This document shows positions 38,046-41,978 of a DNA stretch of 41,978 nt, piece after piece (the stretch's first letter is position 1; each line of letters opens with the position of its first letter). A model generated the notes under the pieces. It worked only from the letters and a program-made list of their open reading frames with translations. It was not told the origin of the DNA and searched no databases. Location of the stretch: positions 1 to 41,978 of the IMG/VR virus record IMGVR_UViG_3300042400_000238. One strand, 5' to 3'. The DNA comes from a virus. The position numbers were made by a program, and so were the translations under genes.

Positions 38046-38693
38046 TTATTTGTTAGGCGTAATGCCAAATTTAAGTAATAAACTTGCAATATCTTGTTTT
38101 TGTTTTTCCGCCTCAGCTTCACGCTGATTTAGGGAGTTGATTTTACTAACAAGATGCTTCGCATCAACCCTTGAGAAGCCGCCAACATCACGCAGTAAGC
38201 CCTCGATTTCTTTTAGTGAATTAGCCGCTTCTAATGCTGATTTAACTTCTGAAATACGAGCAGCTAAGTCAGCAGGTTCTTCAACTACACTAATTTCTAC
38301 CAAATCAATTTCTTTAAGTAAGCGTCTGTCGTTATCTAACTGGTTAAATGCTTTTACGCGATAACCAATAGATAAACCATCAATTGCACCGTGTTTCAAT
38401 GATGCAAATACGTCTGCCGCCTTAGTATGACCAGGAGTTAATTCGCCTTCTACATATAGACCTTTTTCATCTTCACGTATGCTAGTCCACTTGCCGATAA
38501 TATCGCCATAATGATTCCAGCGCATGCGAACTGGTCGTTCGCGCCCTTCTAATGTGTTCTTATAAGCGCCTGGTTCAATCGTATCGCCATAAGAATCAAT
38601 ACCGTTAAACATAGAAGCATATCCGCTAAAGGCAAAAGCATTGCCTACGAATTTTAGCTCCGTATTAGATAGTGATATTTGTTTGGTTTCCAT
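38046..38693 (-). CDS. Prohead protease, HK97 gp4-like (U35)
   Basis: 215 residues from the ATG at 38693, which has GGGGG upstream; the frame is open to 38720 in the portal gene. Catalytic residues His61 (RMRWNHYG) and Ser108 (DGLSIGY) stand in the proper spacing, with Glu in the EISVVEEPA stretch. The protein cleaves the delta domain of the capsid protein during head maturation. The C-terminal part (about 155-215) is a coiled coil rich in Glu and Lys (AEAEKQKQDIASLL), probably for assembly. Overlaps the portal gene by 29 bases. Confidence 0.9.
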   Translation of the reverse strand: METKQISLSNTELKFVGNAFAFSGYASMFNGIDSYGDTIEPGAYKNTLEGRERPVRMRWNHYGDIIGKWTSIREDEKGLYVEGELTPGHTKAADVFASLKHGAIDGLSIGYRVKAFNQLDNDRRLLKEIDLVEISVVEEPADLAARISEVKSALEAANSLKEIEGLLRDVGGFSRVDAKHLVSKINSLNQREAEAEKQKQDIASLLLKFGITPNK

Positions 38694-39900
38694 TTGTAGC
38701 CCCCAATGGGTTAGTTTCAATGTCCGTTAGTTTCATGTTTGCACCTTGCATGTATAAGCTATCTCCACCATCTTCATCTGGCATACCTTCTAACCTTCTA
38801 GCCTCATTAGGTGTCATAAATCCACCGTAGATACCAACACGATACGAATCAAACCTTGTTTTCAAGTCAGAACGAGTAAGTGCATTAAAATCAAATTCGA
38901 CCTCATGGCGCTGAGCATCATTTGGATTCATTAAGTTGATTAAAATAGATGCCTCGATTTTCTCCATTAATGGTCTTAATGTCAACTTGTAGAATCCAGA
39001 CACAATCTGCTCAATACCTGAACCCCACACGGTAGAACTTGATGTATCGTTAATCATTACAGAAGGCACACCATACCAACGGCATATCTCACTTATTTGG
39101 AATTGGCGAGAAGCCAACAACTCAATGTCTTGCGGTGATAAGCTGATTGCATCAAACTTCATGCCACCTTCAAGCACCATCAAGCGTTCTTCTGAACCTG
39201 CTGATAAGTTGTAGAACTTGCTACGAACCAAATCACGCTGCTCTTGAGTTAGGAACTTGTCCATTGACAACACACCTGACGGTTTAGCGCCATTTTTGTA
39301 TATATTCGTAACGGCAGCTTCGGCTGCTTGGGCAATTCCTAGTGTATTTCGTTGATAGGCTAGTGGGCTAAGGCCAATAACACCGTTGCCCATCAATTTT
39401 AAGTGCCAAATGTTGCTTTCAGAGTAAACATTCACACCAGAATCGGTAACATACTCATAAACAAGTGAGCCGTTCTCTAAAAGAGTGGTTGTCATGTCAG
39501 CCGACATCAATGGCAATAGGCCAACTATCCTATCGTTGTTAATTCGTTGTATATAACAGTAAGCATTACCAGAAGTGAGCAAATTAAGCAAAACTGTTTC
39601 AAAAAACTCAATTTTTGTCTGATAACGGTTTACTTTACCGTTAAAAAGCAATGTTAATGGGTGATTTGCGTCAATTTTACGGCCATTTGGAGTAAGTTTA
39701 TAGACGGTTAGAGGTAAACTAGATACTGTTTCAGAGATTAATTTGACACAAGCCCACACGGAACTTAGTTGTAAGGCGCTATCAAAGGTAACTGGGGATG
39801 CTGAGGCTTCTGCGTAGGCTGATGGGATGCCGTATTGAACGCCTACAATGCGCCTAAGACCTTCTTGCATCCAGCTACCAATTCTAGTAAAAAAGTTCAT
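38665..39900 (-). CDS. Portal protein, HK97 family
   Basis: 411 residues, the family's usual length. ALQLSSVWACVKLISETVSSLPL is the typical N-terminal helix, followed by NLLTSGNAYCYIQRI, IWHLKLMGNGVIGLSPLAYQR (wing region), EICRWYGVPSVMI and the stem/crown part LRPLMEKIEASILINLMN, FDFNALTRSDLKTRFDSYRVGIYGGFMTPNEARRLEGMP. It makes the dodecameric ring through which DNA enters. The ATG overlaps the stop of the large terminase (ATGA). Confidence 0.92.
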   Translation of the reverse strand: MNFFTRIGSWMQEGLRRIVGVQYGIPSAYAEASASPVTFDSALQLSSVWACVKLISETVSSLPLTVYKLTPNGRKIDANHPLTLLFNGKVNRYQTKIEFFETVLLNLLTSGNAYCYIQRINNDRIVGLLPLMSADMTTTLLENGSLVYEYVTDSGVNVYSESNIWHLKLMGNGVIGLSPLAYQRNTLGIAQAAEAAVTNIYKNGAKPSGVLSMDKFLTQEQRDLVRSKFYNLSAGSEERLMVLEGGMKFDAISLSPQDIELLASRQFQISEICRWYGVPSVMINDTSSSTVWGSGIEQIVSGFYKLTLRPLMEKIEASILINLMNPNDAQRHEVEFDFNALTRSDLKTRFDSYRVGIYGGFMTPNEARRLEGMPDEDGGDSLYMQGANMKLTDIETNPLGATNGNQTNITI

Positions 39901-41408
39901 AGTGAAATGGCGTTCCTTAAATAATCATCAAAATCAGCTTCAGCTTCTTGTGGCATAACACCAACAGCCTGAGCTAATGCTTGCATACCGTCAATTCTTC
40001 CGTTAGACTTCTGTTTCGTAAACTTACGATTACCAGCAGGGTCGTTTACTGTTATAGCATTTGCTGCACACATTGTAAGCACAGGATGATTTCCATGCTT
40101 TAACTGTTTCTGTAATAATTTAGATTCTAACTCACGAATCGCTGGTGACATAGAAATAAATCCCTGCCCAAACTCAACAAATCGTTCAAGTTCATCTTCA
40201 CTAAAGCCAGCCTTCTCAAGCCAAGGCCGTAAGAACTTCATGTTATATCGGTCAAATGCTAATTGTTTAATATTACATGTATTAAATATATCACGCAATT
40301 CATAAGCAATAAATTCATATTCTATAGAACGGCCTGGAGTGGTTAATAAATAACCCTCTTTTGCCCATATATCGTATGGAACCCTGTCAGACCTTGATTT
40401 TTCAGCTAATCCTTCCTCTGGCAACCAAAACCTACAATGAACATCTCCATTATCGCTTACAAGTACGAGCGCAGTCAAATCATTTACAGAAGAAAGGTCT
40501 AAACCTGCATAAAATGATAATCCTTCCATTTCTGCTGGTAATGCACCGTTTTCTTGCCAAACTGTCCTAGTAATGAACGGATTTGACGATTCTACGCGCT
40601 GATTCAAAATTAAGTTACGGTAAGAGGCCTCTGAACTCGGCATCCGCTTGGCATCAGACGCTTGTTTCATCACTTCAGCCTTATTCATCAGCTTGTAATG
40701 TGGGTTGGCCTTCTTAATTGTTTCTTCATCAAAGGGGTCATCCTCAAGTGGAGCCGTGTAAAGAATAACTTTGATTGTTGGGTCTGCGCCACTAAGAGCA
40801 TCGTCAATAAGAATTGAAAGTAAGTCACCGTCTGTCCTTGCTTGTGTACTAATTACAATGCTCAAAGGAGAGGCCTGAGCGCCAGCAGCCGTTTCTAATG
40901 CTTCAAACAATTCTGACCTAGGGCCTTTAACCTGACCCAACTCATCGTGAATGATAAGTGACGGACTTAAACCGTATGCTGTAGAGGCATCCGCAGACAA
41001 TGCTCTATACAATGTTCCAAGCTCAGTACAGTAGAGCTGTTTGGCCGTATCACGTATCCCGACAAACTGCGACAGCGTTGGAGAAAATCTAACCATTTTA
41101 GCGCACAAGCTGAAAAGAATAGCAGCTTGGTCACGAGATTGCGCGGCTGAGAATATCTGACCATTGTGGACATACTCAGGCCCAACCAGGTGAAGCAGTG
41201 TAATGGCAGCCGAGAAAGTAGTCTTGCCATTCTTACGGCCCATACTGTCAATAAACATTCGAGTTGGAGAGCCATAAATCAGTTCCATCCAACCTTGCTG
41301 CTCACTTGTCAGCTTAAAAGGCTGACCAACCATCTTGCCATCAGGAATATAAAGATTTGCTTCAATCCACTTTATATTTCTAAGCGTTCGTGCTGAAAAT
41401 TTAGCCAT
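39897..41408 (-). CDS. Terminase large subunit (ATPase and nuclease)
   Basis: 503 residues, Terminase_1 type. Walker A-like SMGRKNGKTT at about 55-64, Walker B SLIIHDELGQ at about 150-159, coupling motif near STQAR (about 187), and the nuclease part with FYAGLDLSSVNDLTAL (Asp about 302) and later acidic residues. It drives DNA into the prohead and cuts the concatemer. The gene directly follows the small subunit with 2 bases between. Length and motif order are those of HK97-type terminases, consistent with cos-type packaging. Confidence 0.92.
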   Translation of the reverse strand: MAKFSARTLRNIKWIEANLYIPDGKMVGQPFKLTSEQQGWMELIYGSPTRMFIDSMGRKNGKTTFSAAITLLHLVGPEYVHNGQIFSAAQSRDQAAILFSLCAKMVRFSPTLSQFVGIRDTAKQLYCTELGTLYRALSADASTAYGLSPSLIIHDELGQVKGPRSELFEALETAAGAQASPLSIVISTQARTDGDLLSILIDDALSGADPTIKVILYTAPLEDDPFDEETIKKANPHYKLMNKAEVMKQASDAKRMPSSEASYRNLILNQRVESSNPFITRTVWQENGALPAEMEGLSFYAGLDLSSVNDLTALVLVSDNGDVHCRFWLPEEGLAEKSRSDRVPYDIWAKEGYLLTTPGRSIEYEFIAYELRDIFNTCNIKQLAFDRYNMKFLRPWLEKAGFSEDELERFVEFGQGFISMSPAIRELESKLLQKQLKHGNHPVLTMCAANAITVNDPAGNRKFTKQKSNGRIDGMQALAQAVGVMPQEAEADFDDYLRNAISL

Positions 41409-41410
41409 TG

Positions 41411-41863
41411 TTATTCGTCATCTACCATCTCAGCCATTTCCCACGGCTTTTTAGATTTTACATGTTTGCTGACAGCGTTGCTTGCTGTTTCAGGATGAAG
41501 CGCCTGTCGGGTAATCCTCATCCGAGTAGCCAATGAAGAAGCAGCTCGTGTTTCGCGCTCCGCCATGCCAAGCAATCGGTCATACCGCTTGAGGCCATCG
41601 TCATCGGCAAGCCAGCTTCGGTCAAAGTTGAGAATCTCATCGGCTAAGATACGGCCCTGCACTATGTGCCGACAGTACATCTCAAGCAGTGGCGAGTGCG
41701 TAGCCGTGAACGATGTGGCAGGTTGGTCGTTCACCACCTCAGTCCAAACTGATATTTCAGCATCAGTCAGATGAGCAGGTGCAGCCAATCTAGTGTTAGT
41801 GGTCAAAATCCGCGCTTGTGGCGTGGTTATTGAGGCTTGTGATTTTCTTCCGCGTTTTATCAT
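41411..41863 (-). CDS. Terminase small subunit (P27-like)
   Basis: 150 residues. Charged N-terminal tail (MIKRGRKSQAS) followed by PAHLTDAEISVWTEVVNDQP, SPLLEMYCRHIVQGRILADE and an end KSKKPWEMAEMVDDE, the P27/HK97 gp1-like small terminase pattern: a helical DNA-binding core around SPLLEMYCRH that recognises cos and an oligomerising part. No strong Shine-Dalgarno precedes the ATG at 41863 (only GGTGG about 12 bases upstream). It is the last complete gene before the window end and opens the late module. Confidence 0.85.
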   Translation of the reverse strand: MIKRGRKSQASITTPQARILTTNTRLAAPAHLTDAEISVWTEVVNDQPATSFTATHSPLLEMYCRHIVQGRILADEILNFDRSWLADDDGLKRYDRLLGMAERETRAASSLATRMRITRQALHPETASNAVSKHVKSKKPWEMAEMVDDE

Positions 41864-41978
41864 TTTTTAATAATACCACCATTTTTTAAACAAATGCACC
41901 TATATTCCATTTTGATATAAAAAGTATTTTTTATATAAATAAAATCACAAAAAATCTACGAATTTATGAAAAGAGAGG
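41864..41978. other. AT-rich end upstream of small terminase
   Basis: 115 bases without a gene. Contains an inverted repeat ATATAAAAA (41915-41923), spacer GTAT, TTTTTATAT (41928-41936). Together with 1-194 this is the place where cos and the terminase-binding sites would be expected if the molecule is joined, but no cos site can be identified from the sequence alone. No clear promoter. Confidence 0.35.

Noticed and set aside
1-41978. tRNA genes, integrase, CI repressor, insertion sequences
   Set aside because: Looked for on both strands; no cloverleaf with proper anticodon arm, no tyrosine or serine recombinase motif, no transposase and no long terminal repeats were seen.

Overview
This 41,978-base window looks like an essentially complete genome, or a near-complete contig, of a tailed double-stranded DNA phage with a siphovirus layout. 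It has an HK97-type head module: small and large terminase, portal, prohead protease and major capsid protein. The long non-contractile tail module is lambda-like: tail tube, frameshifted G/GT chaperones, a 915-residue tape measure, and L/M-like and gpJ-like tip proteins. A lipobox protein, an M15-type endolysin and a gpJ-like tip point to a Gram-negative host. Overall style (AT-rich, replication and tail genes of a familiar proteobacterial-phage kind) suggests a proteobacterium, possibly a freshwater betaproteobacterium, but the host cannot be fixed from sequence alone. I see no integrase, no CI-type repressor, no tRNA and no CRISPR array.

Layout. (1) 1-194 and 41864-41978 are the two ends. 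If the molecule is circularised they form one gap of about 300 bases between an HNH nuclease and the small terminase, the usual place of cos. (2) 557-3159, minus strand: an operon of very small overlapping genes (many of 21-75 residues, several membrane peptides) plus one 286-residue protein, ending at a clear intrinsic terminator at 526-548. (3) 3160-3788: a 630-base non-coding hub with 30-base-phased repeats, palindromes and nine copies of GGTAAC/GTTACC. It is the best candidate for an origin or control region. (4) 6455-3789, minus: a Cro-like regulator, a GIY-YIG/T5orf172 protein with an HTH tail, and a TOPRIM-RepA primase-helicase. (5) 6572-13685, plus: a divergent early operon with Sak4-like ATPase, DUF669-like ssDNA-binding protein, Cas4-like nuclease, superfamily 2 helicase and VRR-NUC nuclease. 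A second internal promoter follows, then a string of small genes (HTH, zinc fingers, DUF3310). (6) 41863-13682, minus: the late operon running terminase, head, connector, tail, tail tip, fibres, lysis, metallophosphoesterase.

The two early operons diverge from 6456-6571, where a TTGACA -35 box lies inside an inverted repeat that is a natural Cro operator. The replication set (primase-helicase, annealing ATPase, ssDNA-binding protein, helicase, two nucleases) lacks a DNA polymerase, so the phage must borrow the host replisome. Items most deserving a second look are a compact three-way-junction RNA predicted at 8131-8184, the GGTAAC array at 3673-3785, the K-I-J tail-tip fusion of 1,946 residues, the recurring ribosome-binding-site cassettes in the small-gene operon, and the terminator that separates that operon from the HNH/late genes without any obvious late promoter.
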